A stretch of 64,000 nucleotides of DNA from Pseudomonas putida W15Oct28 (GCF_000708715.2 NZ_JENB01000011.1:100805-164804), one strand, 5' to 3'. Shown: positions 35,930-44,629, numbered from the stretch's first letter. Notes: generated by a model not told the origin, from the sequence alone. Made by a program: numbers and translations.

Positions 35930-38437
35930 CTAGAACTCCAGCTTGGAACTCAGCATGAAGTTGCGCGGCTCGCCATAAGAAGCACTGTTGAAGTTGTCAT
36001 CAAACGAGCTGAAGTACTTTTCATCAAAAAGATTGTTCACCGTCGCGGTCGCCGACCACTCCCGAGTGAACTGGTAGCGTGCCATCAGGCCAACGGTGGC
36101 ATAGTCCCCCTGCTTGATCTTCACCGGATTACTAACCTGCCAAGGCGTCGCGGTAAAATGCATGCCGCTCTGCCAGTTCACACCACCGCCAAGGGTCAGC
36201 CGCTCCAGCTCACCCCCCAGCTGGTAAGTGGTCCAGAGCTTGAACATGTCCATCGGGATGGTGGTCTTGACCCGCTCGCCGTCGTTGTCCTTGACCCTGG
36301 AATGGGTATAGCTGGCTGCCAGGTTCCAGCCCGGCGCCAGCTCCCCGCTCACCTCCATGTCGATACCACGGGTGGTGGTCTGCTCCGCGCGATAAGCGGT
36401 AATCAGGCCATCACTGCCCGCCACGGTTCCGTCGGCCACGGCATCGTTGTCCAGCCTGACTTCGTACAACGCCACAGCAGTGTTCAAGCGACCGCCGAAG
36501 TATTCGCTTTTCAAGCCAATCTCGTAGTTATCCCCTTCTCGCGGCTGCAGCAGCTTCCCTGCCTGGTCACGATAGGGCTGCGGCTTGAAGATGCTGGTGT
36601 AGCTGGCATACACCGAGTGCACGTCGTTGAGGTCGTAGACCACGCCCGCGTAGGGTGTCACTTCACCGGTGGCCTTGACCGAGTCGTCAGTGTCGTAGGG
36701 CTGCAGACTGGCAACGTGATAATGGAACAGGGCGTCGTACTGGTAGTTGCTGACCCGCGCACCCAGGATCACCGACAGGTCATCCGTCGGTTTGAGACGC
36801 GTCGCCAGGTAAGCCCCTGTCTGGCGCTGATCAATGTCATCGTCTTCACGGTTGAAGTTGTAGGCCGGCGTCGGGCCCTGGTTGTCCCAGGCCCAGATGT
36901 TCACCGGCACACCGCTGACGCCATTGTTGCTGCTGCCATTGGCCAGCAGGTTGCCAAAGCCGTTACGGCGGTTCTCATAGCTTTGGTAATTGAAGCCCAT
37001 CACCAGTTCGTGCTCACGCCCCAGCAACTGGAACGGGCCGCTGAGCATTACATCGATGCCGCGCTGCTTCTGCGTGTTGTCACCCTTGGTGGCGGTATAG
37101 CGCAAACCATCGCCTGTCACCGGGTTGACCACGCCCGTGGTGGTGCCAACGATGACCGAATCGTAGTCGCGGGTGCCATACAGATAATTGGCGGCGAGCT
37201 TGAGTGCCCAGCCATCGCCCAAGCGATGCTCAAGCGAGGTAAACGTGTTGACCGACTCCTGATGGTTGCTGCTGTCACGGCTGGCACCGTTGTATGAACG
37301 CGGCATGCGGTACTGGAAACCACGCCCCGAGCCATTGGTGGCCACAACCGGCAAACCTGTAGTGGAAAAGCCACGCGGGTCGCTGTCCAGGTACTCCACG
37401 CCCAAGGTAAACAGGGTATCCGGCGTCAGGTCCATCTCGCTCACGCCATACACGATGGTCTTCTGCTGCTGCAGGTGGTCGGTGAAGCTGTTGCCTTGCT
37501 GGTACGCCGCCACCGCACGACCGCGCACGGCACCGTTGTCGGTCAGTGGGCCGGACACATCCACTTCGGTGCGGTACAGGTCCCAGGAACCGAGCCCGCC
37601 ACTGATGTAGCCCTTGAAATGCGCCGTGGGTTTCTTGCGAATAAGGTTTACCGTGCCGGACGGGTCGCCTGCCCCCGTCAGCAAGCCGGTAGCGCCTCGT
37701 ACCACTTCGACCCGGTCGTAGATGGCCATGTCCGAAAGCGCCTGGGGCAGCGCCTGGCTGAACGCGAACGTCGTGGTGGGCATGCCGTCGTACTGGTAGT
37801 TGTCGATTGCCAGCCCACGGGAGAACACGTACAGGCGATCACTGCCCGGGCTCTGCACATTGATACCCGGCGTTTGCTCGAGCACCTGCCCGATGCTGCG
37901 CAAATTCTGGTCCTCCATCCGCTGGCGGGTCATCACGCTGACCGACTGCGGCGTCTCGCGCAGGCTCAGGTTAAGCTTGGTGGCGGCATTGCTGATACCG
38001 GTGGTGTACGAGCCGCTGCCTTCGGTAATGCTGCCCAGCAACTGACTGTTGATGGTGGTTGCCCCTAACTCCAGCCCCCCTTCATTGCCTGGCACGCTGA
38101 CCAGCACAAAACCATCGGCACTCGCCTGCGCCTGCAGCCCCTGCCCGCCCAGCAGCACGGCAAACCCTTCCTGCACGCCATAGCTACCCTGCAACCCCGC
38201 GCTGCGTCGCCCTTCGACCTCGCTGGCATCGAACGAAATCGCCACGCCGGCCTGGCGAGCAAAGCTACTGAGCACATCACCCAGCGCACCCGCCGGGATG
38301 TCATAGCGCTGCACCTGCTGCTGGGCCACCGCTACAGGCGCCAGGGCTAGCGGCAGGCAGCCCAGCCCCAGGTGAATAGCAAAAGCCAGCGCATTGCGAG
38401 GCGTGAAAGGGATGCGCAGGCGCAAGTTCGAAAGCAT
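35930..38437 (-). CDS. TonB-dependent siderophore receptor with signalling domain
   Basis: 835 aa outer-membrane receptor. Signal peptide to about residue 38; STN signalling domain at about 45-115 (RYDIPAGALGDVLSSFARQA); plug with NLSLRETPQSVSVMTRQRME and RVEVVRGATGLLTGAGDPSG; a 22-strand barrel ending in the terminal Phe (FMLSSKLEF). It takes up a ferric siderophore and, through STN, signals to the FecR and sigma factor encoded just upstream. Similar to FpvA/FoxA-type transducers. The siderophore is unknown. Confidence 0.94.
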   Translation of the reverse strand: MLSNLRLRIPFTPRNALAFAIHLGLGCLPLALAPVAVAQQQVQRYDIPAGALGDVLSSFARQAGVAISFDASEVEGRRSAGLQGSYGVQEGFAVLLGGQGLQAQASADGFVLVSVPGNEGGLELGATTINSQLLGSITEGSGSYTTGISNAATKLNLSLRETPQSVSVMTRQRMEDQNLRSIGQVLEQTPGINVQSPGSDRLYVFSRGLAIDNYQYDGMPTTTFAFSQALPQALSDMAIYDRVEVVRGATGLLTGAGDPSGTVNLIRKKPTAHFKGYISGGLGSWDLYRTEVDVSGPLTDNGAVRGRAVAAYQQGNSFTDHLQQQKTIVYGVSEMDLTPDTLFTLGVEYLDSDPRGFSTTGLPVVATNGSGRGFQYRMPRSYNGASRDSSNHQESVNTFTSLEHRLGDGWALKLAANYLYGTRDYDSVIVGTTTGVVNPVTGDGLRYTATKGDNTQKQRGIDVMLSGPFQLLGREHELVMGFNYQSYENRRNGFGNLLANGSSNNGVSGVPVNIWAWDNQGPTPAYNFNREDDDIDQRQTGAYLATRLKPTDDLSVILGARVSNYQYDALFHYHVASLQPYDTDDSVKATGEVTPYAGVVYDLNDVHSVYASYTSIFKPQPYRDQAGKLLQPREGDNYEIGLKSEYFGGRLNTAVALYEVRLDNDAVADGTVAGSDGLITAYRAEQTTTRGIDMEVSGELAPGWNLAASYTHSRVKDNDGERVKTTIPMDMFKLWTTYQLGGELERLTLGGGVNWQSGMHFTATPWQVSNPVKIKQGDYATVGLMARYQFTREWSATATVNNLFDEKYFSSFDDNFNSASYGEPRNFMLSSKLEF

Positions 38438-38514
38438 GTTCCCGATACTCCGTTATGTAGGCTTACGACAAGGACGCACGGAAATCGAGAACTGGAAGCA
38501 GATGGGAATGTTTT

Positions 38515-39465
38515 TTATCTGAACTCGGACGCTGGCAGGTAGCGCACCCGCGTGATCCAGGGCGTGTAGTGATCGATAGCCAGCGGCAGGCTGCGCGCCA
38601 GCAGGCGCAGTGCGCGCTCGCTGTCGTCAGTCGGCAATACGGCGGTCACGCGGATGTCTGCCAGGGCTTTGCGATCGAACAGCAAATAGCTCGAATGGTT
38701 ACGGCTCAATTGTTCGAGCACTTCGACCAACGGGCGCTCGCGCACCACCAGCTGGTGCCGGGCCCACGCCTGCTCTACACCTCTTCCATCAACGGCTCGC
38801 TGCTCGCCCGGCCCAGTGGCATCGAAATGCAGTTCGTGGCCAGCCGTCACTACCCGGCGCTGGCCATGGCTGTCGACCTCGGTACTGGACTCGATCATCG
38901 CCAGACGCGAGCCTTCGGCCAGCTGTTCCACCACAAAGCGCGTACCCAGCGCCCGCACGCTGCCATGCTCGGTAACCACCTTGAACGGGCGCCCGGCATC
39001 CTTGGCCACATCCACCAGGATTTCCCCGCGCAGCAGGTGAACCGTGCGCGTGCGGCCATCGAAGTCCAGATTGACGGCAGACCCGCCATCCAGCCTGAGC
39101 AGGCTGCCATCAGGCAACTGCCGCGTAGCCCATTCACCGCTGCCGGTACGGATATCGGCCAACAGGTAAACCGGCCCCTGCTGCACGAACAGCCCCAGCG
39201 GCAAGGCCAGTACTGCGACCAGGGCGATCGCCTTCAGGGCCTGGGACGAACGCCGCTGTTGCTTGAACGCCAACAGTGCGTTGCGCGCAGGTGCCTGCTT
39301 GAGCACCTGCAAGGGGGCCAAGGTTTCCTGCATGCGCTGGAAGGCTTCGAGGTGCTCGCTGTCCTGCGCCAACCAGACACGGAAGGCCTCACGGTCGCGA
39401 CCGCTGGGCTGGTCGTCCAGACGCACTAGCCATTCGGCGGCTTCGTGCAGAATTTCCGGGCTCAC
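38515..39465 (-). CDS. FecR-type anti-sigma factor of the receptor system
   Basis: 316 aa with DUF4880 start (EILHEAAEWLVRLDDQPSGR), a membrane segment at about 78-97 and the periplasmic FecR domain (SLLRLDGGSAVNLDFDGRTR). I chose a GTG start at 39465 that overlaps the sigma stop (GTGA), the usual coupling; an ATG 27 bases further upstream lies inside the sigma gene. Between sigma and receptor genes on the same strand. Confidence 0.88.
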   Translation of the reverse strand: MSPEILHEAAEWLVRLDDQPSGRDREAFRVWLAQDSEHLEAFQRMQETLAPLQVLKQAPARNALLAFKQQRRSSQALKAIALVAVLALPLGLFVQQGPVYLLADIRTGSGEWATRQLPDGSLLRLDGGSAVNLDFDGRTRTVHLLRGEILVDVAKDAGRPFKVVTEHGSVRALGTRFVVEQLAEGSRLAMIESSTEVDSHGQRRVVTAGHELHFDATGPGEQRAVDGRGVEQAWARHQLVVRERPLVEVLEQLSRNHSSYLLFDRKALADIRVTAVLPTDDSERALRLLARSLPLAIDHYTPWITRVRYLPASEFR

Positions 39466-39983
39466 AGGCAGGCCTCTGCTGCCGCGTGGCATGCCAGTAG
39501 CGCCTGCACCAGATAGCCCTGCACACTCTTGGTGGACACCTGCAGGCGCTGGGCGATTTCGCTGTGGCTCAGGCCTTCGAGATGGCGCAACACAAACGCC
39601 TGTCGCACCCGTGGCTGCATGCGCGACAGGGCCCGGTCGATCTGTTCCAGAGCTTGTATGGCGGCGTGGATCTGCTCGGGTGAAGGCGCTTGCTCCATCT
39701 GCTCTACGTGCAGTGCCAACGCTTCGCGATAGGCCTGTTCCAGTTTATGCCGACGGCCACGGTCGATCAGCAGGCGACGCGCCACCGTCGCCAGCAAGGC
39801 CCGAGGCTCGCGGGGGGCAACGTAACTGCCAGCACTGAGCAAACGGACGAAGGTATCCTGGGCCATGTCGGCCGCATGCTGAGGGCAGTTCAGGCGCTGG
39901 CGCAGCCAGACCAGCAACCAGCTGTGATAGCCCTTGTACAAGGCATCCAGGCTGTCTGCGGCGGCGGGCGTTGCTGGTTTCAT
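39462..39983 (-). CDS. FecI-like ECF sigma factor of the receptor system
   Basis: 173 aa. Sigma2 (LYKGYHSWLLVWLRQRLNCP, HAADMAQDTFVRLLSA) and sigma4 (MQPRVRQAFVLRHLEGLSHS, VSTKSVQGYL). First gene of a sigma-fecR-receptor set and very likely activates the receptor gene. ATG 39983 is used; a TTG 15 bases upstream is less likely. A Fur-like site lies 18 bases upstream. Confidence 0.92.
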   Translation of the reverse strand: MKPATPAAADSLDALYKGYHSWLLVWLRQRLNCPQHAADMAQDTFVRLLSAGSYVAPREPRALLATVARRLLIDRGRRHKLEQAYREALALHVEQMEQAPSPEQIHAAIQALEQIDRALSRMQPRVRQAFVLRHLEGLSHSEIAQRLQVSTKSVQGYLVQALLACHAAAEACL

Positions 39984-40000
39984 CGCGAGACTTCGCAAAT

Positions 40001-40019
40001 GGGAATGATTCTATTCTAA
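40001..40019. promoter_or_regulatory. Candidate Fur box of the sigma-fecR-receptor genes
   Basis: GGGAATGATTCTATTCTAA, reading TTAGAATAGAATCATTCCC on the coding strand. It contains GAATGATTCTATTC, a good match to the Fur core, and lies just before the sigma start, consistent with iron repression. Confidence 0.62.
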
Positions 40020-40050
40020 ATGGCCATCACCCCAACATGCAATCGCCCCT

Positions 40051-40665
40051 TCAACGTATTCCGGTGACCGCCACTGCCAGGCCAAGGCCGATCAGTGCCA
40101 GCCCAATGACACGGTCCACCAGCACTTGCCGGTCGATCATCGCCTTGCGCAAGGCAGTACTGGAGAAAAACACCGCCACCAGGCTGAACCACAGCCAATG
40201 GGCAAGAGACATGAACGCGCCGTAGGCAAAGGCCAGCTTCAGCGAGCTACCCGGTTGTACCACCTGGGTGAAAGCGCTGATGACGAACAACATGGTCTTG
40301 GGGTTGAGGGCATTGGTCAAAAAGCCCGTGCGCAGGGCTTGCAACGCGCTGGCGGCCGATTGGCTGCCACCCTCGAGGGAGATGCGCTGAGTGTTGGTAA
40401 GCGACTTGTAGCCCAGGTAGATCAGGTAACCCGCACCCAGCACTTTCATGCCGAGGAACAGCGCCGGGCTCTGGCTGATGATCACGGCAATGCCCAATAC
40501 GGTGTACAGCACGTGCACCTGCACCCCCAGTGCGATACCCACGGCAGCCGCCAGCCCGGCCTTGCGGCCCTGTGCATAACTGCTGCGGGTGACCATGGCG
40601 AAGTCGGCGCCAGGGCTGATGACGGCGAGCAGGGTGAACAGGGCGACGGCGATGAGTTCGGTCAT
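40051..40665 (-). CDS. LysE/RhtB-family amino-acid exporter
   Basis: 204 aa with about six membrane helices. Family start FTLLAVISPGADFAMVTRSS and the later FLTNALNPKTMLFVISAFTQ. Members export amino acids such as lysine, threonine or homoserine. ATG 40665 fits the family; the frame is open to 40698. Divergent from a LysR gene that probably controls it. Confidence 0.92.
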   Translation of the reverse strand: MTELIAVALFTLLAVISPGADFAMVTRSSYAQGRKAGLAAAVGIALGVQVHVLYTVLGIAVIISQSPALFLGMKVLGAGYLIYLGYKSLTNTQRISLEGGSQSAASALQALRTGFLTNALNPKTMLFVISAFTQVVQPGSSLKLAFAYGAFMSLAHWLWFSLVAVFFSSTALRKAMIDRQVLVDRVIGLALIGLGLAVAVTGIR

Positions 40666-40753
40666 GCTGATGGCTCTCGATAGGCGATGAAAATGCACAG
40701 ACCGGGTGATTATCGAGCGCTCATGAACAATGAAAAATCGATTTATAGTGAGG

Positions 40754-40782
40754 CATATCTGATAGCTTTACTCACAGATATG
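40754..40782. promoter_or_regulatory. Candidate LysR operator between lysE and lysR
   Basis: CATATCTG (40754-40761) and CAGATATG (40775-40782) form a perfect 8-bp inverted repeat with a 13-bp spacer in the divergent promoter region. Binding by the LysR product at 40850 is inferred. Confidence 0.5.
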
Positions 40783-40786
40783 TAGA

Positions 40787-40836
40787 GCCTGTGCCGGCCT
40801 CTTCGCGGGTGAACCCGCGAAGAGGCCGGCACAGGC
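40787..40836. repeat. Perfect 24-bp palindrome (REP-type) in lysR leader
   Basis: GCCTGTGCCGGCCTCTTCGC and onward to 40810 is repeated inverted at 40813-40836, with only GA between. It ends 13 bases before the lysR start. Confidence 0.85.
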
Positions 40837-40849
40837 CAAAAGGGATGCC

Positions 40850-41767
40850 ATGAAACTGCCGCCGCTCAACGCCTTCCGCTACTTCGACATCGCCGCCCAG
40901 ACCGAGAGTTTCGTGCGCGCCGCCGAGCACTTGCACGTCACCCACGGCGCGGTCAGCCGCCAAATACGCCTGCTTGAAGAAAGCCTTGGCGTGGCGCTGT
41001 TTGAGCGCCGTAACCGGGCCATCTTCCTCACCTCCGCCGGCCGTGCCCTGCAAGGCACCACCCAGGCGATTTTCGAACAACTCGAAGGCGCCGTGCAGCG
41101 CTTGCAACAACAGGCCCGCGACAATGTACTGGTGCTGTCCTGCGAGCCGACCATCGCCATGCGCTGGCTGATCCCGCGCCTGCCCCGCTTCCATGCCGAC
41201 CACCCCGACCTGCAGTTGCACCTGGTAGCCGCCGGCGGGCCGCTGGACTTCGCCCGCAGCGGTGTCGACCTGGCCATCCGCCGCGACGACTTCCACTGGG
41301 ACAACCAGCTGTTCAATCAAAAAATCTGTGACGAATGGATCGGCCCGGTGTGCCACCCCGCCTCCTCCACCCAGCTCGACGGCCAACGCCTGCTGCACAG
41401 CACCACCCGCCCCGCTGCCTGGCCCACCTGGCTGCGCCTCAGCGGCCAGCAGGCGCGGCACAACGAACGCAGCGACTACGAACACTTCTACCTGACGATT
41501 CAGGCCGCCAGCGCCGGCCTGGGCCTGGCCATGGCATCAGCCCTGATGGTGCGCGACGAACTCGACAGCGGGCAGTTGCAGGCGCCGTTCGGTTTTGTGC
41601 GCGATGGCTCGGCCTACCACCTGCTTAGCCCACAGCCCCTGGACGACAGCGGCAAGCGCCAGCGCTTCGCAGAGTGGGTCATGGGCGAATGCCAACGTTG
41701 CCTGGCTCACTTGGGTTTGACGCAGAACGACGACCCCGCGCTGCCATCACCGCCCCAAGTGCGATAG
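40850..41767 (+). CDS. LysR-family regulator (GcvA-like)
   Basis: 305 aa. HTH at residues 5-60 (FVRAAEHLHVTHGAVSRQIR) and a GcvA-like substrate domain (PTIAMRWLIPRLPRFHADHP, SGVDLAIRRDDFHWDNQLFN). It is divergent from the LysE exporter and probably its regulator. Its last 61 bp overlap the 3' end of the M15 peptidase gene on the other strand. Confidence 0.9.
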   Translation: MKLPPLNAFRYFDIAAQTESFVRAAEHLHVTHGAVSRQIRLLEESLGVALFERRNRAIFLTSAGRALQGTTQAIFEQLEGAVQRLQQQARDNVLVLSCEPTIAMRWLIPRLPRFHADHPDLQLHLVAAGGPLDFARSGVDLAIRRDDFHWDNQLFNQKICDEWIGPVCHPASSTQLDGQRLLHSTTRPAAWPTWLRLSGQQARHNERSDYEHFYLTIQAASAGLGLAMASALMVRDELDSGQLQAPFGFVRDGSAYHLLSPQPLDDSGKRQRFAEWVMGECQRCLAHLGLTQNDDPALPSPPQVR

Positions 41768-42282
41768 CCCGCGGTATCCAGATGGATGCGCCCCGACGGA
41801 TAGCGACCCAGGCCCATGCTCCACGCCTGGCCATGCTGCTGCCAGAAACGGCACAGCGGGTTAGGGTCCGCCCAGGCCGGCAGCAGGATATCGACGGCGA
41901 AGGCGCGGGTATGGGCACTGTTGGCAGCACCGCCTGCGCACGTATTCAGACGAGGGTCGCGATAGGCCGACACCACCTCGAACTGGCGCAGGATGCCTTG
42001 GCCGTCAAGCACCTTGATCAGCGAGAGGGTCGAGCGCACAGCCGGCCAGTTGCTGGCAGGCGGCACGGCGAAGGGCGACGCGTGGCACAGCTTCCAGTCC
42101 GAGGCCGAACGCAGCAGTTGGTGGATAGGCACTACACCGTAAAGGCGGGTATCCACCAGCATTTCACGGAAGGGACGGGTTTGGTGGTCGCCGGCCCACT
42201 GGGCGAACATCCACAGGTCGCGTTCGTCGGCGTGGGCAGTAGCCGCTATCAGCAGGCCCGCCGCCAGAAGCAGTTTGTTCAT
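41707..42282 (-). CDS. Secreted M15-type peptidase (D-Ala-D-Ala carboxypeptidase-like)
   Basis: 191 aa with a signal peptide (MNKLLLAAGLLIAATAHA). It has VVSAYRDPRLN, SAHTRAFAVDILLP and RIHLDTAGYRTWG, which hold the His, Asp and His expected as zinc ligands in Peptidase_M15_3. It likely trims peptidoglycan in the periplasm. Single minus gene; its 3' end overlaps the LysR gene by 61 bp. Confidence 0.82.
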   Translation of the reverse strand: MNKLLLAAGLLIAATAHADERDLWMFAQWAGDHQTRPFREMLVDTRLYGVVPIHQLLRSASDWKLCHASPFAVPPASNWPAVRSTLSLIKVLDGQGILRQFEVVSAYRDPRLNTCAGGAANSAHTRAFAVDILLPAWADPNPLCRFWQQHGQAWSMGLGRYPSGRIHLDTAGYRTWGGDGSAGSSFCVKPK

Positions 42283-42347
42283 TCTTTATCCATCCCTGCA
42301 TAGAGAACAAAGAAAGCTACGCGGTGGATGGCGCCGACTATGCGAGG

Positions 42348-42803
42348 TCAGTCCTCAAGCAGGGTGCAGGCCATCACCAGGGCGTCTTCACGGCCACCGG
42401 CAATCGGATAATAGTCGCGGCGGCGGCCGATTTCGTTGAAACCGTAGCGTTCGTACAAACGATAGGCCGACTGGTTGCTGGCGCGCACTTCAAGGAAGCA
42501 CTCGCGGCCATTGAGCTGGTAGGCCCTGGCCATCAGGTGCTCCAGCAGGCGCAGGCCCAGGCCGCGGCCCTGGTTTGCCGGTTTGACGGTGATGTTGAGC
42601 AGGTGCGCCTCGTCGATGATCACGTTGATCACCCCATGGCCAACCTGCTGCTGGCCATCGAACATCAGCCAGACTTCGTACGACTTGAGCGCATCCTGAA
42701 AGATCCCACGGGTCCAGGGGTGACTGAACGCGGCATATTCGATCTTCAGTACGGCTTCCAGATCCGCCTCGTTCATCGGGCGGAAACTGATCGATTCACT
42801 CAT
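42348..42803 (-). CDS. rimI: Ribosomal protein S18-alanine N-acetyltransferase
   Basis: 151 aa GNAT enzyme. The acetyl-CoA motif is VKPANQGRGLGLRLLEHLMA, followed by LEVRASNQSAYRLYERYGFN. It acetylates the N-terminus of ribosomal protein bS18. The ATG overlaps the holD stop (ATGA), the same gene order as holD-rimI in E. coli. Confidence 0.94.
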   Translation of the reverse strand: MSESISFRPMNEADLEAVLKIEYAAFSHPWTRGIFQDALKSYEVWLMFDGQQQVGHGVINVIIDEAHLLNITVKPANQGRGLGLRLLEHLMARAYQLNGRECFLEVRASNQSAYRLYERYGFNEIGRRRDYYPIAGGREDALVMACTLLED

Positions 42804-43585
42804 TCAACGCTCTTCCAGCGCGCCATCAGCTGGCGCATGGCTTTCCAGACGTCCGCCTTGCGCTGCGGCTCGTCCATCAACAATTCAAGGCCCGGCAGCG
42901 CCCAGGCATCGCCCAGGCCGTCCAGCTTCAGGGTTTGGTAATAGGCCTCGGCATCGGCATTGGCGGCAAAGCGCAGTGCCGGCAAGCCGATCAGCCACAG
43001 GCAGGTACTCGGTGCGTCTTCCAGGCGCGCCTGGACAAAGCCCTGGACGAAATCGCGCGCAGCTTCCGGGCCCTGGTCCATATTGCCGCGTACCAGCAAC
43101 GGCCAGCGCACCGGTTCGCCAATGATCTGTGGGGCGTCAGGCAGGCCAGCCGCGCGCAGCATGTCCTTGAGCAGCAGGTAGGACGGGTCGCGGCTCTGGA
43201 ACGGCTGGCCGGTGGTCAGTTCGACCAGCAGCAGGCAGCTGCCAGCGCGCAGCAATTGCAGCGAGAAGCGCGGTGGCGGTACGGGGGCCGGGCGTGGTGG
43301 TGCGGGCTGCTCCTCGGCCTCGACGGGCTTGGCGGCAGGCTTGGGCGCACTGCCCGGGCGCGGGATCTCGATTTTCGGCCGCTCACCGGTGCGGGCCTGG
43401 GGGCTGGCGGGCGCTTCGTTTGCAGCCGGTGCCGGCCTGACCTCGAAATCGATGTCCTCGACCGGCGCCACCGGCAGCAGCAGCTCGGGCCGCGACGGTG
43501 CGGCGAACGGCAGTTCGGCGCGCGGCAGCCAGTGCACCACTTGCATGGCGGAAAGGTAGGCGCGGCGACGGGGTTCGGTCAGCAA
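42800..43585 (-). CDS. holD: DNA polymerase III psi subunit (pseudomonad type)
   Basis: 261 aa. The N-terminal RRRAYLSAMQVVHWLPR resembles the chi-binding start of E. coli psi. A Pro/Ala-rich linker (about 50-105) separates it from a C-terminal globular domain (LLRAGSCLLLVELTTGQPFQ to LMARWKSVE). In pseudomonads a longer, divergent psi gene next to rimI has been described, and position and N-terminus agree. It links chi/SSB to the clamp loader. Start TTG 43585 is a weak choice; the next ATG is codon 14. Confidence 0.75.
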   Translation of the reverse strand: MLTEPRRRAYLSAMQVVHWLPRAELPFAAPSRPELLLPVAPVEDIDFEVRPAPAANEAPASPQARTGERPKIEIPRPGSAPKPAAKPVEAEEQPAPPRPAPVPPPRFSLQLLRAGSCLLLVELTTGQPFQSRDPSYLLLKDMLRAAGLPDAPQIIGEPVRWPLLVRGNMDQGPEAARDFVQGFVQARLEDAPSTCLWLIGLPALRFAANADAEAYYQTLKLDGLGDAWALPGLELLMDEPQRKADVWKAMRQLMARWKSVE

Positions 43586-43648
43586 GGGGCGGGTATCCGG
43601 AGGGGGTCAAGACAGTTGGGCATTCTAACGTGTACGCCGTGGTTTTTG

Positions 43649-43894
43649 CAGCGCCTATCAGACCGAGCGCCGCCCGCGCGGCGCATCGCGACGCAAGGCC
43701 GCTCCCACATTTGTTTCGGGCCAATCAATCCTGATCCATTGGCGCGCGGTCCCTTGCTTGTCCCCTTCGATATCGCGTCGTGCACCCAGGGGTACGCGCG
43801 CCAATGGCACAGGCATGACTGGCCCGAAACAAATGTGGGAGCGGCCTTGCGTCGCGATGCGCCGCGCGGGCGGCGCTCGATCTCCCAGGCGCTG
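43649..43894. repeat. 246-bp inverted-repeat element, copy 2
   Basis: Same length and build as 24141-24386, with the core in the opposite orientation (nearly identical after reverse complementing). The ends are CAGCGCCT and AGGCGCTG. The REP-like part differs: here CGACGCAAGGCCGCTCC, there CGGGGCAAGCCCGCTCC, on both arms of each copy, so the arms of one copy match each other better than those of the other copy. It lies between the holD promoter and the rRNA-type leader. Confidence 0.85.
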
Positions 43895-43952
43895 AATGTG
43901 TCATGGCGAGCGCCTGGTAGCCTTTATAGGGTCTTTCCCCCTTATATTTCAC

Positions 43953-44077
43953 TTTCTTGAAATTAAGTGTTGACGCGCTTTCGAATCCCCTTATAATGCG
44001 CCCCACTTCCAGCGACATCGGAACGACAAACTCCTTGAGATTCAACGAGTTAGGTAGTTAAGGTGGTGTTGTAAGGG
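43953..44077 (+). promoter_or_regulatory. rRNA-operon P1-type promoter (copy B)
   Basis: TTGACG (43970-43975), 16-bp spacer, TATAAT (43992-43997), with AT-rich upstream sequence. It is nearly identical to 6937-7061. I recognise the sequence as the far-upstream promoter of P. putida-type rRNA operons. Confidence 0.8.
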
Positions 44078-44291
44078 CTACGATCGAAAGATCGCAAGCG
44101 GTTGAAATGGTGGTTGACAGCGCTTCTAAACGCTGTATGATTCACCTCCCGCTACGAGAGATCGCAGCGAGTTAAGTGATGCTGTAAGGGCTACGATCGA
44201 AAGATCGCAAGCGATTGAAATGGTGGTTGACAGCGCTTCTAAACGCTGTATGATTCACCTCCCGCTACGAGAGATCGCAGCGAGTTAAGTG
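44071..44291 (+). promoter_or_regulatory. Tandem duplicated rRNA-type promoters P2 and P3
   Basis: Two 108-bp copies (44071-44178 and 44184-44291, period 113 bp) differ at one or two bases. Each has TTGACA, a 16-bp spacer and TATGAT (44114-44119/44136-44141 and 44227-44232/44249-44254) and a CGATCGAAAGATCG palindrome. Confidence 0.85.
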
Positions 44292-44336
44292 TTTGAAGCT
44301 AAACGAGTTTCTCGGAAAAAACTTCAAAATAAACGC

Positions 44337-44364
44337 TTGACAGGCTCTGAGGAAAGCGTAGAAT
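44337..44364 (+). promoter_or_regulatory. rRNA-type promoter P4
   Basis: TTGACA (44337-44342), 16-bp spacer, TAGAAT (44359-44364), followed by GCGCGCCTC, the layout of the promoter closest to rRNA genes. Confidence 0.85.
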
Positions 44365-44500
44365 GCGCGCCTCGGTTGAGACGAAAAGCTCTTAACCAAG
44401 CGCTCTTTAACAAATTGAATCAAGCAATTCGTGTGGGTGCTTGTGAGTATGGACTGATAGTCAAAAAGATTATCAGCATCACAAGTGACCATGCGAGAAA
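44365..44500 (+). other. rRNA transcript leader with boxA, cut off before 16S
   Basis: The stretch contains GCTCTTTAACAA (44402-44413), the boxA antitermination signal, and the leader hairpin CTTGTGA...GACTGATA / TTATCAGC...TCACAAG. This is the leader normally ahead of 16S rRNA. The match ends at about 44500 (GCGAGAAA). No 16S, tRNA, 23S or 5S follows. From 44501 an unrelated stretch runs to mksF at 44630; a TACAAT at 44591-44596 may be a native mksF -10 site. Confidence 0.8.
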
Positions 44501-44629
44501 ACCACCACAAAAACACCGCCATACACCCACAAACAAAAAGGTTATCTCTCATTACAGACCAAGGGGTGAAAACCTCCCCCCCGGATGCAGTACAATCGCC
44601 CCCTTTTTCTTGGCAACGAGTCGAAGCCA

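Noticed and set aside
43579..43785. Matching peptides in the two 246-bp elements (MHDAISKGT...)
   Set aside because: The shared reading frame follows from the shared DNA. It runs into the GC palindromes at the ends, has no ribosome site and ends differently in the two copies, so I treat the element as non-coding.
43725..44045. Minus-strand ORF covering the element and the rRNA-type P1 promoter
   Set aside because: It crosses an obvious promoter and repeat and resembles nothing.
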